In this document: in pieces, positions 34,938 to 43,983 of the stretch | How the letters are laid out: each line of letters begins with the position of its first letter | Position numbering within the stretch: the first letter of the stretch is position 1 | Source of the DNA: JAKALX01 sp964508715 | GTDB lineage: Bacteria; Chloroflexota; Dehalococcoidia; Tepidiformales; Tepidiformaceae | Assembly: GCA_964508715.1 (NCBI GenBank) | Contig: CAZDUX010000002.1 | Location: 1 to 64,000 of the forward strand | Direction: 5' to 3' | DNA length: 64,000 bases | Translations under genes and position numbers: made by a program | Notes under the pieces: generated by a model | The model's database searches: none | The model's input: the letters and a program-made list of their open reading frames with translations, nothing else | What the model was told of the DNA's origin: nothing

Positions 34938-35270
34938 TTATCCGCGCGCGGGAAAGATGCCAGTCTGGCGGATGTGCGTGAGGGTGTAGGGCAGGAGCGC
35001 CAGGTGGCGGGCCCGCTTGATTGCCGTGCAGACGAGGCGCTGGTGCTTGAGGCAGGTACCGGTCTTGCGGCGCGGCTCGATCTTCCCGCGGTCGCTCACG
35101 TACATGCGGAGGCGGCCGGTGTCCTTGTAGTCGATGAGCTTGACATGATCGACGCAGAAACGGCACACCTTTCGGCGGCCGCCAAACCGGCGTGGCGGCG
35201 GCCGCTGGGGCCGGTCCTCACGAGGGGATTCGGAGCGCTCTTCGCGTGCTGGTCGTTCTTCAGAAGTCAT
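34938..35270 (-). CDS. rpsR: 30S ribosomal protein S18 with N-terminal extension
   Basis: Binds S6 on the platform of the small subunit. The conserved core (CRFCVDHVKLIDYKD ... CLKHQRLVCTAIKRAR ... LLPYT) begins at about residue 35. Before it is a charged tail rich in Arg, Glu and Pro, making 110 residues against the usual 75. The four cysteines of a C+ (zinc-binding) S18 appear to be present. It follows ssb by 50 nt in the classic rpsF-ssb-rpsR order. Confidence 0.95.
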   Translation of the reverse strand: MTSEERPAREERSESPREDRPQRPPPRRFGGRRKVCRFCVDHVKLIDYKDTGRLRMYVSDRGKIEPRRKTGTCLKHQRLVCTAIKRARHLALLPYTLTHIRQTGIFPARG

Positions 35271-35320
35271 TGCCTGTTTCCTTGTCTGAGGTAGGACGGC
35301 CGGGGAGGCCGTGAAAAGGG

Positions 35321-35809
35321 CTATTCGAAGGGCAGGTCGTCAACATCGATGTCGCCGCCGCCAGCGCCACCACGGCCACCGGCGTAGCCGCCTGCAGGAC
35401 GTGAGCCGCCGCGAGGGCTGCCGGAGCGGCTGGCTCCCGCATCGCCCCAGTCACCGCCCCCACCCTGGCCACCGTCGCGGCCTCCGAGGAGGACGATGTT
35501 ATTGGCGATGACTTCGACGCGGGTGTGCTTGACACCCTGGTCGTCGTCCCAGTTTCGGGTCTGGAGGCGGCCCTCGGCGTAGATCTGCTTGCCCTTCGTG
35601 ATGTACTGACTAACGCGCTCGGCCTGGTCACCGAAGATGACGATGTTGAACCACTCGGTCTGGTCTTCCCAGTCATTGGTCTGCTGGTTGCGAACCCGAC
35701 GGTTGACGGCGAGGCTGAACTGAGACTGCGGCGTGCCGGATGCGGTGTAGCGGAGCTCCGCATCGCGGCCGGCGTTACCGATGAGCATGACCTTGTTCAG
35801 GCTCGCCAT
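35321..35809 (-). CDS. ssb: Single-stranded DNA-binding protein
   Basis: Coats single-stranded DNA in replication and repair. It has 162 residues: an OB fold (MASLNKVMLIGNAGRDAEL ... WFNIVIFGDQAE), a Gly/Arg-rich linker and the acidic tip DDLPFE that docks partner proteins. It sits between rpsF and rpsR, as in many bacteria. Confidence 0.96.
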   Translation of the reverse strand: MASLNKVMLIGNAGRDAELRYTASGTPQSQFSLAVNRRVRNQQTNDWEDQTEWFNIVIFGDQAERVSQYITKGKQIYAEGRLQTRNWDDDQGVKHTRVEVIANNIVLLGGRDGGQGGGGDWGDAGASRSGSPRGGSRPAGGYAGGRGGAGGGDIDVDDLPFE

Positions 35810-35830
35810 GGTTGTCCTCCCGTTGGCCGG

Positions 35831-36448
35831 CTAGGCCGTGGTCTCCTCGGATGGATCGTCCTGTTCGGTGTGCGGACCGGTTGCGCCGTGAGACTCGAGG
35901 GACTCGACGCTAACGCCGGAGTTCTCCACCGCCGCGTTGGAGGCAAAACCCGTGGTGCTCGTTTCGGGGGTCGCGTCGCGGAGCGGCGTATCCATCGGCG
36001 GAGCAGACTCCGGCGCGGCGGGCGTCGCCAGTTGCTCGGATGTCAGCGCTTCGGCATTGGCAACGGCCTGAGCAGCGCTGGCCGCTTCGGCGGCGCCTGC
36101 CGGAGGTGTCGCCGGAGCCTCAGCGGAGCGCTGCTCGCGCGGTGGCGCCGGAACAGGGAGTTCATCAGCACGGACGACGAGATGGCGGTACACCTTCTCA
36201 TCGATACGGAGGGCTGCCTCGAGCGGGGCGACAGCGTCAGGTTCGAGGTTGACGCGGCTCACGACGTAGTCGGCATCGATAGCGCGGCCAATGGGGTAGG
36301 CCATGCGCCGTCGTCCCCAGTGATCGATACGGACGACCTCACCGCCGCGCGCCTTGACGGCAGCGGTCAGCTTTTCAGTGCTGGCATCGGGGCCGCCAGC
36401 TTCCATGACGGCCAGGTCGTAGACCACCGTCAACTCGTATTCCCTCAT
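35831..36448 (-). CDS. rpsF: 30S ribosomal protein S6 with long C-terminal tail
   Basis: S6 partners with S18 in the small subunit. The first ~105 residues are the S6 fold (MREYELTVVYDL ... DHWGRRRMAYPI ... YRHLVVRADE). A further ~100 residues are Ala/Pro/Glu/Thr/Ser-rich, low in complexity and acidic, so the protein is 205 residues against the usual 95-100. ATG 36448 has AAGGA just upstream. First gene of the rpsF-ssb-rpsR-foldase-hom-coiled-coil-thrC run. Confidence 0.94.
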   Translation of the reverse strand: MREYELTVVYDLAVMEAGGPDASTEKLTAAVKARGGEVVRIDHWGRRRMAYPIGRAIDADYVVSRVNLEPDAVAPLEAALRIDEKVYRHLVVRADELPVPAPPREQRSAEAPATPPAGAAEAASAAQAVANAEALTSEQLATPAAPESAPPMDTPLRDATPETSTTGFASNAAVENSGVSVESLESHGATGPHTEQDDPSEETTA

Positions 36449-36543
36449 GGATCCTTCTTCGCCGGGCGATGGGTTTGCCCGCACAAGGCGAGCCGGACCC
36501 CGGCACGAACAGTGAGGGTATCATCGGGGCGGGCTGCACTCAA
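36449..36543 (-). promoter_or_regulatory. rpsF operon promoter and structured leader
   Basis: On the minus strand TTGAGT (36543-36538) and TACCCT (36520-36515) are 17 nt apart, a good vegetative promoter. The predicted leader of about 60 nt holds two hairpins: GCCGG/CCGGC with a 3-nt loop and CGGGC/GCCCG with a 9-nt loop. Leaders of rpsF operons in many bacteria bind the S6-S18 complex for feedback; whether this one does was not established. Confidence 0.45.
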
Positions 36544-36670
36544 TCGAACGCACCCTCGATCGGCGGTTCACCCGCAGAGAAGCGACCCAGCGGCCCCGAA
36601 GAAACGGGCGGACGATCGTTGAGGATGTCCCGGCACAACTCCAGACTCAAAGACGGAGGGGTTATGGCCG

Positions 36671-37846
36671 ATGCAGACTGAGGTAAGCGGCCAGCCAGAC
36701 GCAGACCGGGGGCCAGCAAGAAGAAGGTCAATTGCAGGCCGCGTACCGATGGTCCGGCGGTCGCTCCTGCACGACCCAATCCGGTTTGGTATCAGCCTCG
36801 GTGCGCTCGCATTCGCGGTCGTGCTGGTGGTGCTCCTGCGCGGGCTGATGGACGGGACGCTGGCGAAGTCGACAACGTACATCGACCACGTGGGGGCTGA
36901 CCTCTTCGTGTCGGGTGCCGGGGTACGGAACATGACGCTCGCGAGCTCTGCCCTACCCGAGGATGTGGTGGCTCATGTCGGAGAACTGGACGGTGTTGCG
37001 GACGTGGGCGGCGTGCTCCGAATGGAAGTGGTGGCGACACACCGAGAAGAGCACCGGCCGGCGGCAATCATCGGTTACACACCGGGGCACGTCGGCGGGC
37101 CATGGAAGCTCGCATCGGGACGGACCGTTGAGCGCAGTGGCGAGGCCGTCGTCGATTCGGTGCTTGCAGACCGATTGGGTGTCAAAGAAGGCGACCAGGT
37201 CCAGATCGCAGATTCCACGTTCACCGTTGTCGGGCAGTCGCTCCAAACGACAGCCATCGCAGGGAAGCTCATCTTCCTGAGCCTCGCTGACGCCCAGGGG
37301 ATCCTGCGAATGCCCGGGGTTGTCGCTTTCGTACTGGTCAGGCTGGACGCGGGGATCAGCCCGGCGGCGTTCGCTCCAGAGCTGGCCGCAGCAGTCCCCG
37401 GAGTCACGGTCCAGACCAGGAAGACACTCTCGGACAATGACCGGGAGATCCTCGGCGGGATCTTCATCTCGCCGATCAACGTGATGTCAACGGCCGGGTT
37501 ACTCGTGGGCCTCGCCATCGTTGGATTGACCATGTACACGACGACGGCCGAGCGGCTGCGTGACTTCGGGGTGCTGAAAGCCATCGGCGCTTCGAACCGC
37601 TACCTCTTCCAGACGGTGCTCGTGCAGGCGGTGACGTTGTCGCTGTTGGGATTCGTGGCCGGACTCGTGCTGGTCATGATCGCGGCGCCGCTGGCCGAAC
37701 ATGCCGAGCCGGATATTGGCGTTGAGGTGCGGCTCACGCAGGCCGCTATTGCGCTGGGCGAGGTGGTGGCGATGAGCTTGCTGGGGGCAATCCTCCCGCT
37801 CGCACGAATCCTGCGCGTCGACCCTCTCGAGGCGTTCAGGAGATGA
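36671..37846 (+). CDS. ABC transporter permease, FtsX/MacB-like
   Basis: A 391-residue permease with one transmembrane helix near residue 38-60, a large extracytoplasmic domain (about 60-265, MacB periplasmic core type), and three helices in the C-terminal third (starting about 275, 315 and 360). This topology belongs to type-VII ABC systems (MacB, LolCE, DevC), which act mechanically on periplasmic or lipid substrates. GGAGG is 11 nt before ATG 36671; a 5-codon frame starts at 36664. The ATPase gene follows by 3 nt. Confidence 0.85.
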   Translation: MQTEVSGQPDADRGPARRRSIAGRVPMVRRSLLHDPIRFGISLGALAFAVVLVVLLRGLMDGTLAKSTTYIDHVGADLFVSGAGVRNMTLASSALPEDVVAHVGELDGVADVGGVLRMEVVATHREEHRPAAIIGYTPGHVGGPWKLASGRTVERSGEAVVDSVLADRLGVKEGDQVQIADSTFTVVGQSLQTTAIAGKLIFLSLADAQGILRMPGVVAFVLVRLDAGISPAAFAPELAAAVPGVTVQTRKTLSDNDREILGGIFISPINVMSTAGLLVGLAIVGLTMYTTTAERLRDFGVLKAIGASNRYLFQTVLVQAVTLSLLGFVAGLVLVMIAAPLAEHAEPDIGVEVRLTQAAIALGEVVAMSLLGAILPLARILRVDPLEAFRR

Positions 37847-37849
37847 GCG

Positions 37850-38536
37850 ATGCCTGACCACCCGCTACACCTCGACCTGGTCTCGAAGTCGTTCGGCGAA
37901 GGCGCCAACGTTGTGAACGCCGTACGCGACGCGTCGTTCGACGTGCGTACCGGGGAGATCGTTGCCATCGTGGGGCCATCGGGGAGCGGCAAGAGCACGT
38001 TGCTCTCGATGGTCGGGTGCCTGCTGACACCGACCGCAGGGCAACTCACGATTCTCGGCGAAGATGTAACACGTCTCAGCCAGTCAGCACGTTCGGCGTT
38101 CCGGCTCCGCCATATCGGGTTCGTTTTCCAATCGTTCAACTTGCTCCCTGCCCTGAGTGCACGGGAGAACATCGAAATCGCGCTCAACCTGGCGGGGACA
38201 TCGGGCCGTCGCGCTCGAGAACGTTCGAGCGACCTGCTGGAGATGCTCGAACTCAGCGCGCGCTGGCAGATGCGGCCTTCGAACATGAGCGGCGGTGAGC
38301 AGCAGCGGCTGGCAATTGGGCGGGCGCTCGCGAACCGCCCCGATGTCATCCTGGCCGACGAGCCCACCGCGAGCCTGGACTCACGGGCGGGCCGGCGAGT
38401 GATGGGCCTGATGCGATCGGCAGTCGAGCGCGGCGAGGCGAAGAGCCTCGTGGTCGTGACACACGACACGCGGATCCTCGACCTCTGCCATCGCGTGTTG
38501 GAGATGGAAGATGGACAGGTTCGAGAGCGCGGGTAG
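37850..38536 (+). CDS. ABC transporter ATPase, LolD/MacB type
   Basis: ATP-binding partner of the preceding permease, 228 residues. Walker A is GPSGSGKST, the signature is MSGGEQQRLAIGRAL, and Walker B is VILADEPTASLD. The SFNLLPALSARENIE stretch is typical of the LolD/FtsE/MacB subclass. Together they form an exporter or envelope-remodelling machine whose cargo is unknown. No membrane-fusion protein gene is present nearby. Confidence 0.92.
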   Translation: MPDHPLHLDLVSKSFGEGANVVNAVRDASFDVRTGEIVAIVGPSGSGKSTLLSMVGCLLTPTAGQLTILGEDVTRLSQSARSAFRLRHIGFVFQSFNLLPALSARENIEIALNLAGTSGRRARERSSDLLEMLELSARWQMRPSNMSGGEQQRLAIGRALANRPDVILADEPTASLDSRAGRRVMGLMRSAVERGEAKSLVVVTHDTRILDLCHRVLEMEDGQVRERG

Positions 38537-38704
38537 CAGCACAACGGGCCACGCCGCGACACAACCAATCCCGCCGGGCCGAATGTGCGGACAGGTGCAG
38601 GTTTTCTACGATAGCCCGACGAAAATCACCAATTTCCGGGAAAGATGGGTGTTGCCCGGGCGCACGGTTTGTTATGTTCCCGCAACCTTCTGGCGGAGAA
38701 ATCG

Positions 38705-39739
38705 GTGGGAGATACGACGGTTGCCGGCCGGGTGGCCAGGAACCGCATTCCAAGGGTTGTCCAGTTCGCGGCAGGGGTAGCCATCGTCGTAACGGTTGCC
38801 CTGCTGCCGCCCCCGTTGAACGTCTTTGCGAGAATCCGCCCGGTTGCAGCGGCTGTACCGATAGCATGCAATGGGCACCGGCAGTTATGTTCGCTCACAT
38901 TCGACCAGGTCGTATTCCCTGCGACGCATAACTCGATGGCGGCAGCCGAAACCGGGTTTCAACGCCCTTCACAGCAGTTCGGTATCCGGCGGCAACTGGA
39001 AGACGGTATCCGGATGCTGCTTATCGACAGTCACCACTGGGAGACCAAGGATGACCTCGCCCGGATCAAAGCGAAGCTGAGCCCCGAGCAGTGGGCAAAA
39101 CTCTCCGCATCATTGACCGAACCCGATGAAGCGCCGGCAGGCGTGTTCCTCTGCCACGTGCTGTGCGGTGCGGGTTCGGTCCCGCTTGAAGACGCGCTCA
39201 TGGAGATCCGGTCGTTCCTGGAGACCCACCCGCACGAGGTTGTCGGGCTCTTCTTCGAGGACTACGTGAGCGGATCGGAGACAGCAGCCGCATTCGACGC
39301 GGTCAAGCTCACACCGCTCGTCTACACACATGCGGCCGGCGCGCCGTGGCCGACGCTCCGGGAGATGATCGGTGCGAATCAACGGCTGGTCGTCTTCTCG
39401 GAACATGGAGGCGGCGAGCCGGCCTGGTATCAACCAGGATGGGCAAACGTGCAGGATACGCGCTATGACGTGACGAAACCGGAAGCGTTCACCTGTGCGC
39501 TCAACCGGGGAACGAACAGCCGTCCCCTCCTCTTGCTGAACCATTGGATTGCCAGGGGCGACCCGTCACCCGAGGATGCGGAACGGGTGAACGCCTATGA
39601 CTTCCTGCTCCACCGGGCACAACGGTGCGAGGCCGAGCGGCGGCGCGTAGCGAACTTCGTGGCCGTGAACTTCTACGAGCGCGGAGACCTGTTTCGCGTG
39701 GTCGATGCCCTGAACGGGATCCCGGCAGACAAGGATTAG
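38705..39739 (+). CDS. Exported PI-PLC-like phosphodiesterase
   Basis: A 344-residue TIM-barrel phosphodiesterase of the PLC-like superfamily. It has an N-terminal membrane/signal helix (about 15-38) and then the X-domain features FPATHNSMAAA (catalytic His), GIRMLLIDSH and VFLCHVLCG (second His). Two Cys near CNGHRQLCSL may form a disulfide. The substrate could be a phosphoinositide or another glycerophosphodiester. GTG 38705 has GGAG at 6-nt spacing and is preferred over ATG 38645. Its end overlaps the convergent Aur1-like gene. Confidence 0.8.
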   Translation: MGDTTVAGRVARNRIPRVVQFAAGVAIVVTVALLPPPLNVFARIRPVAAAVPIACNGHRQLCSLTFDQVVFPATHNSMAAAETGFQRPSQQFGIRRQLEDGIRMLLIDSHHWETKDDLARIKAKLSPEQWAKLSASLTEPDEAPAGVFLCHVLCGAGSVPLEDALMEIRSFLETHPHEVVGLFFEDYVSGSETAAAFDAVKLTPLVYTHAAGAPWPTLREMIGANQRLVVFSEHGGGEPAWYQPGWANVQDTRYDVTKPEAFTCALNRGTNSRPLLLLNHWIARGDPSPEDAERVNAYDFLLHRAQRCEAERRRVANFVAVNFYERGDLFRVVDALNGIPADKD

Positions 39740-40755
39740 CTTCCTCCGCCCGTTCCGGCGAGGAACGGCTTCCGTTGACGGGATTGCTCTTCCTCGAGCG
39801 ACTGCCGGCGCGCGGCCCGCCACCGGACTATGACACCCGGGAGGACCCATACCGCCGCAAACGCCAGGGCGCCGTACAGGGAGCCCGCCAGCGCATCGAT
39901 AACGTAGTGCTCACCCATATAGACGATAGAGAAGTCCATGAGCAGCGGGTAGATGACGGTGAGCCACCCCCAGCGCGGGCTGAGCCACCAGAACACGCAG
40001 AAGACGAGCACCGGGAAGGCGGCGTGGAGGCTCGGCATCGCAGCGACCGGATTGGGGTCGAAGTGGTTGTATATGAAGCCGATCGGGTACGAAGCACTGT
40101 GCTGCCAGAGGACTTTGCCGAGGATGGTTTCGACGTGGGGGAGGTACCCCGCATTCGCGGCGTACCAGGGTGGCGCCATCGGATAGAGGAGATAGGTCAT
40201 CAGGCCCGCGTAGGTGAGCAGCAGGTAGGATGCGACGAACTTCCAGTAGAGCCTCTTGCTGTACATCCAGAAGGCGAGAGCGATAGCGATCGGGGCGATG
40301 AAGTGGAGCGGATGCATGAAGGCAGCGACGTAGTCGTACCAGTGCAAGTGGTCCGGGTCCCAGAGGTGTCCCTGGAGCCAGAGGGTGGGGACGTGCCCAT
40401 CAAACATGAGCTTGTCGGCACTGATTGGAAAACCGATATGGGCGTTCGCAACCAGGCCATCGGACAGGCCGCGGAGCGCTTCATAGGAGAGCACGAGGAA
40501 GATGAACGGGAACCAGTCGCGGAGGAACGATAGCGGTCGGGCTGTGAGGATTGCGAACCCGAAAAGCCCAATTGCGACCTGGTCGGCAGTTGGCCAGTTG
40601 CCACTCCAGATGAGGGAGGCAAAGAGGAGAAGGCAGTACACCGCCTGCAGTCCGATCAGGAGCTTCCAGTGCTGTTGCTGCGTGCCAATATAACGGCGGT
40701 GAAGGGACCGGGCCTTGCTGTAGGCGCGGCCAACCGCGGGAACTGCAAGCGTCAT
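39736..40755 (-). CDS. PAP2-superfamily membrane enzyme, Aur1/Ipt1-like
   Basis: A 339-residue polytopic protein with about six transmembrane helices. The phosphatase motifs are AMPSLHAAFPV (second block, His) and GEHYVIDALAG (third block, His and Asp). This layout matches the inositolphosphotransferase (Aur1/Ipt1-like) branch of PAP2 proteins, which move phosphoinositol head groups or dephosphorylate lipids. ATG 40755 follows AGGGTGG by 5 nt; the frame is open 52 codons further but without a better start. It ends back to back with the PLC-like gene, which may act on related head groups. Confidence 0.8.
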   Translation of the reverse strand: MTLAVPAVGRAYSKARSLHRRYIGTQQQHWKLLIGLQAVYCLLLFASLIWSGNWPTADQVAIGLFGFAILTARPLSFLRDWFPFIFLVLSYEALRGLSDGLVANAHIGFPISADKLMFDGHVPTLWLQGHLWDPDHLHWYDYVAAFMHPLHFIAPIAIALAFWMYSKRLYWKFVASYLLLTYAGLMTYLLYPMAPPWYAANAGYLPHVETILGKVLWQHSASYPIGFIYNHFDPNPVAAMPSLHAAFPVLVFCVFWWLSPRWGWLTVIYPLLMDFSIVYMGEHYVIDALAGSLYGALAFAAVWVLPGVIVRWRAARRQSLEEEQSRQRKPFLAGTGGGS

Positions 40756-41314
40756 AGATACCACCCTGAAAGCATTTCGTCCGGGCCTGCGCATCGGCAG
40801 CACCCCGTTTTCGGAGACTCCTCCCTGGCCGGCGCGGTGCTGCTGGAGCAGCAGGTCACTCGCGGGACCGAAAAACCATGCCTGACCCTCGATCGTTACC
40901 GTTCGACACACTCAGTGTCGGGTAGGGCCGCTCATCGAAAGGTGTCAGAAGTGTGACAGAACCAGCAATGATTGGCCACCGGCAATCACACTTTTGCTTG
41001 AACGAATCATCTGAAGCGAATGGTTACACGGCTTCAATCTGAATTGAAAAGGAATTAGAAAGACAGTCCGTGTTAATTCCAATCTCACCCGAGGCTTGAA
41101 CGCTCAAGTGATGGTGTGCGGTCGCATTTCTCGTCTCGTCAGGCCCGGCACTCCTCATCGCCGTTTCCAACGGTGGGTGTGCCCCCATAACCGGTCCCGC
41201 GTTGATACAACACGCGTGGAGACGATCCGCGAAGCAATCAGGCACTCGAAATGGTGAAAAAGCGCAACGTGGCCCATATGGCCAGCCCAGCTCGGACTCC
41301 TCGGAATGGGACGG
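40756..41314. other. 559-bp gene-free region
   Basis: No credible gene on either strand. It includes a perfect 6-bp hairpin, CGACAC/GTGTCG (40904-40920, loop 5), a GATTG/CAATC repeat (40970-40987), and a notably AT-richer stretch at about 40985-41100 within otherwise GC-rich DNA. It separates the Aur1-like gene (whose promoter should lie here) from the 3' end of the MFS gene. Confidence 0.4.
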
Positions 41315-42580
41315 TCAGGCGGGAGCGGGCATGACGGCGCCAGTCTGGAAGACACGGCGAAGATGGGGCACGGAGAAGGAGGCCAGCACGATGATGACCG
41401 TGAACGCCGCGCCAGGGGCCATGAAGAGCATGGGTGCGCCCCAGGCGTCGGCCAGGCTGCCAAAAGCAAGGTTCGCCAAGGCCATAATCCCTCCGGCGGA
41501 CATGAGGTAGAGGCTCATCACGCGGCCACGAACGGCATCCGGCACGACTTCCTGCAGGAACACCGCGCTCAGGGCCATGAACATCGCCTGTGACGAACCC
41601 ATGAGGATGGTGTTCACCACCGCGATGGGAACGTTGTGGCTGTGAGCCATGAGGACCGGTGAGAGACCGCTGGCCACCCCCACCCAGAGGAAGAGCCGTC
41701 CGCGCCGGCCACCCGGGAACATCGAGAGCGCGAACGTACCGACGAGCGCCCCGACGCCGACTCCCATGGTCATGAGCGTGAATCCACCCGAGGGGCTGTG
41801 AAGTTCCGTTTCGGCAAAGCCAGGCAGCATCGCATCGAACGACATTGTGAGTGAGCAGTGGGCGACGACGAGCAGAAAGAGGGCGAGCACTGGCGTTGTC
41901 ACGCGCACATAGCTGAGGCCCTCGCGCAGGCTTTCGACAACTTCACCAAGCGAACCGACGCCACCGCGTGAGCGCGTCTCGATGCGGCGGATCGAAGTAA
42001 AGGCGAGGAGCGCAAACAGTCCACCGACTGCGTAGGCCCCCGCCACGCCCACCGTAGCGAGAAGCGGGCCCGCGAGCACAGGCCCGACCGCGCGAGCCCC
42101 ATACTGCGTTGTACTGCTGAGTGCGACCGCGTTGGCCAGGTCCTCTGGCGGGACGACGTTGGCCAGGAGCGCCTGATCGGAGGGGATTTCGACGGCGCGT
42201 ACAAGGCCCTGGACGAGGGCCATACCAACAACCATCCAGACCTCGATGATATCCGTCAGCGCGAGGAAGAAGAGGGTCATCGTGACGGCTAACGCACCGA
42301 GGCGCGTTAGCCGAACCAGGATTCGGCGTTCGAACTTGTCCGCGACGATTCCACCGAACGGTGCCAGCAGGTAGGGCGACATCGAGGCAAATGTCGACAC
42401 GCCCACCCAGAATGAAGAGTTGCTGAGTTCGTAGACGATCCACGCATTGCCAAGGAGAAGGGTCCACAGCGAAATGGAGGAGCTCGCCGTTCCGCCCCAG
42501 AGTGCGCGGAAATCGCGATGGCGGGTTGCCGGCAGGCGGCTGGTTATTCGTTCGCTGAGCGAAGACTGGTGTTGGGCCAT
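41315..42580 (-). CDS. MFS transporter, exporter type
   Basis: A 421-residue major-facilitator protein with about 12 transmembrane helices. The motif A equivalent GGIVADKFERRILV follows helix 2. The general layout fits the MFS_3/enterobactin-exporter branch. Substrate unknown. ATG 42580 gives MAQHQSSLSE; an in-frame GTG at 42607 is the alternative. A CACAAT element lies 12 nt before the ATG. Confidence 0.87.
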   Translation of the reverse strand: MAQHQSSLSERITSRLPATRHRDFRALWGGTASSSISLWTLLLGNAWIVYELSNSSFWVGVSTFASMSPYLLAPFGGIVADKFERRILVRLTRLGALAVTMTLFFLALTDIIEVWMVVGMALVQGLVRAVEIPSDQALLANVVPPEDLANAVALSSTTQYGARAVGPVLAGPLLATVGVAGAYAVGGLFALLAFTSIRRIETRSRGGVGSLGEVVESLREGLSYVRVTTPVLALFLLVVAHCSLTMSFDAMLPGFAETELHSPSGGFTLMTMGVGVGALVGTFALSMFPGGRRGRLFLWVGVASGLSPVLMAHSHNVPIAVVNTILMGSSQAMFMALSAVFLQEVVPDAVRGRVMSLYLMSAGGIMALANLAFGSLADAWGAPMLFMAPGAAFTVIIVLASFSVPHLRRVFQTGAVMPAPA

Positions 42581-42736
42581 CAGTAGAGCTGGATTGTGGA
42601 TTGCCACGCCGGGTATGTCGAACGGGGCCCGAGCATATTTCGAAGGGAGCCCGGCGTGGCAGCCACAATGTCATACGGATGACCACACCAGGCAGGTAAT
42701 GCCGGTCCAGGCCGACGCTCGAACCGTGAGCGACCG

Positions 42737-43741
42737 CTACCCTCCCAGGGCCTCCAGTGCATAGGACATCAGGGTCGGCATGGAGTCCTTGGCGAGCTCC
42801 CAGTGGGGGTCGTCGCGCTTTCCCCGGCGATGGAGCATGAGGTTGAAGCCGCTGATCACCGCGAACTTATAGGCCGCGAGCGCGCGAAACCAGGAGATAT
42901 CGCCCGGGTCGCTCCCGTAAGCGCGAACGTACATCGCCTCGAGGTCATCTGGCGAAGGCATCAGGCCGACCGAGCGCGAGCCCTCCGACCAGGCCCGGCT
43001 GTCATTGAAGATCAGGATCCAACCCAGGTCGTTGAGGGTCGCCCCGATGCCGGTGAGCTCCCAGTCGATGACCGCGAGGAGGCTGCCTTCGATGGAATAG
43101 AGCAGGTTCATCCACTGGAAGTCGCCGTGGAAAATCCCGATGCGGGGATCTGCCGGCATTCGCTCCAGCAGCCGCTGCCGGACCTTCGGGAAGAGGGCGA
43201 GAAGCTGCTGCTCCGCGGAACGTTCATAGAAGCGGTCCCAGTGGGTGACGTCAGCCTCGAACGGTCGCGGCTCCCCAAGGTAAGCGGCACGGTGCCAATC
43301 GGCCTGGTGGATACCGGCAAGGGCAGTCATCGCCTGTTCGGCCATTCGATTCCGCGTTTCCTGGGCAAGTTCCTGGCCCCATTCCCCGGGGCCGAGACGA
43401 AGGACATCACCATCCAGCCGATCGGTGATGAAGTAGGGCGTACCGAACCAGCGTGGGTCATCGCCCGACCAGGTGATCGTCGCATGCGGGACACTCGTGC
43501 CATCGAGGGCGTTGATCGCGGCAACCTGCCGGAGCACATCAGCGGTTCCCTCGAACTTGACACCGGGGGGAGGGAGCCGGAGGAAGTAACGGCTTACCTG
43601 GTTACCGGATGTGATATCGAAGAAATAGGAGAAGCCAGCATGGCCGGTCGTCCTCGCGACATTAGACACGGAGGCCGCGGGGTCACCAAGCATCGTGCGG
43701 CTGAAATCGACAAGGCGGGCAGCGACTTCATCGAGTTCCAC
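42737..43741 (-). CDS. Aminoglycoside-phosphotransferase-fold kinase
   Basis: A 334-residue kinase-like protein of the APH/choline-kinase superfamily. The catalytic loop is FHGDFQWMNLL and the metal-binding acid is in AVIDWELTG. Members phosphorylate small alcohols; some act beside acyl-CoA enzymes, so the substrate is open and antibiotic resistance should not be assumed. Start: GTG 43741 (VELDEVAARLV) follows GGGGGA by a few bases. Longer in-frame starts at 43804 and 43873 would add atypical Arg/Ser-rich residues and overlap the divergent addB promoter. Confidence 0.8.
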   Translation of the reverse strand: MELDEVAARLVDFSRTMLGDPAASVSNVARTTGHAGFSYFFDITSGNQVSRYFLRLPPPGVKFEGTADVLRQVAAINALDGTSVPHATITWSGDDPRWFGTPYFITDRLDGDVLRLGPGEWGQELAQETRNRMAEQAMTALAGIHQADWHRAAYLGEPRPFEADVTHWDRFYERSAEQQLLALFPKVRQRLLERMPADPRIGIFHGDFQWMNLLYSIEGSLLAVIDWELTGIGATLNDLGWILIFNDSRAWSEGSRSVGLMPSPDDLEAMYVRAYGSDPGDISWFRALAAYKFAVISGFNLMLHRRGKRDDPHWELAKDSMPTLMSYALEALGG

Positions 43742-43983
43742 GTTGTCCCCCAATGTATGAGCGGACCGCGGGGCCGGCCCGGTTCGCATCCTACCGTCCC
43801 GCATGGAATCCGGCGACGCCCAGGTACTTGCCAGCAGCAGACGGGAGTACGACAGCCGCTGTCGCATTCGCATGACAGACTACATGGGTGCAGATCGAAT
43901 CAGAAGGCAGTCAGTTGCAGCCAGCAGGGTCTCGCGGCGGCCAGTCCGAACAGTCAGTGGCAATGGTGTCCGGGAGAGGGATC

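Noticed and set aside
42737..43741. Aminoglycoside resistance gene
   Set aside because: Only the shared kinase fold and catalytic loop are seen; the family is broad and nothing points to antibiotics.
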